Below are positions 63,855-64,000 of a stretch of DNA of 64,000 bases, piece after piece. How positions within the stretch are numbered: the first letter of the stretch is position 1; each line of letters opens with the position of its first letter. The notes under the pieces are model-generated. The model saw nothing but the letters and a program-made list of their open reading frames with translations, was not told the DNA's origin and did no database searches. The position numbers and the translations under genes are program-made. Origin of the DNA: Pseudoips prasinana (lineage: Eukaryota > Arthropoda > Insecta > Lepidoptera > Nolidae); NCBI GenBank assembly GCA_951640165.1, contig OX621242.1, positions 21,262,001-21,326,000 of the forward strand, in the 5' to 3' direction.

Positions 63855-64000
63855 ACCGGTCACCGTAGCCTAGTTGGTAGTGCTCCTGCCTACGAAGCTG
63901 GTGGTTCTGGGTTCGAATCCTGGTAAGTGCAAATATTTGTGTGATGAGCACGAATATTTGTTTCTGAGTCATGGATATTTTCTATGTATTTAAGTATTTA
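63855..64000 (+). mobile_element. tRNA-derived SINE A, cut by the window edge
   Basis: CCGTAGCCTAGTTGGTAGTG (A box) and GGGTTCGAATCCTGGTAAGT (B box), then AAATATTTGTGTGATGAGCA and TTTTCTATGTATTTAAGTAT. It mirrors 36816-37067. Confidence 0.85.

Overview
The window looks like AT-rich, repeat-dense insect nuclear DNA, most likely from a moth or butterfly. The clues are an insect-type odorant receptor gene with GT-AG introns, CR1/RTE-type LINE debris, several tRNA-derived SINE families, repeats whose style matches widespread lepidopteran families, and no bacterial gene organisation. Most of the sequence is intergenic or intronic and repeat-derived.

Two host genes can be built by hand. (1) On the + strand, 11367-16647, five exons join without a frame break into a 443-residue odorant receptor (7tm_6 family). 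It has one very long first coding exon and three phase-0 introns near the 3' end. (2) On the - strand, 33767 down to about 27728, a small multi-spanning membrane protein is split into short exons, with a 19.8-36 kb-style spread of introns typical of this AT-rich DNA. Three exons join in frame with good splice sites; the 3' end is less certain. Its topology and a Gly-Met-Leu segment suggest, tentatively, the TMEM72 family.

The main mobile elements are a nearly full-length CR1-like LINE (ORF1 plus endonuclease/reverse transcriptase, 22515-26724, ending in short tandem TATTGAG repeats), and a 1.4-kb P-superfamily-like element (37483-38877) with perfect 29-bp terminal inverted repeats, a perfect 8-bp target duplication and the start of a THAP zinc-finger coding region. 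A decayed Tc1-like transposase remnant lies at 31315-31770, and several MITEs and fold-backs are present.

SINEs dominate the rest: three tRNA-derived families (called A, B and C here), and a family in six copies whose head matches 5S rRNA. Other recurrent units are a GAT/ATG-tailed repeat, RTE 3' pieces, and a long repeat beginning with a CCGGCCAAGTGCGAG motif. Many near-perfect snap-back palindromes occur, several with exactly 5-nt spacers.

Layout: 1-11.3 kb repeats only; 11.4-16.6 kb odorant receptor; 16.8-22.5 kb repeats and unrecognised DNA; 22.5-26.7 kb LINE; 27.7-33.8 kb minus-strand membrane-protein gene with TE-filled introns; 34-64 kb TE-rich DNA with no convincing gene. The two host genes are not an obvious functional unit.
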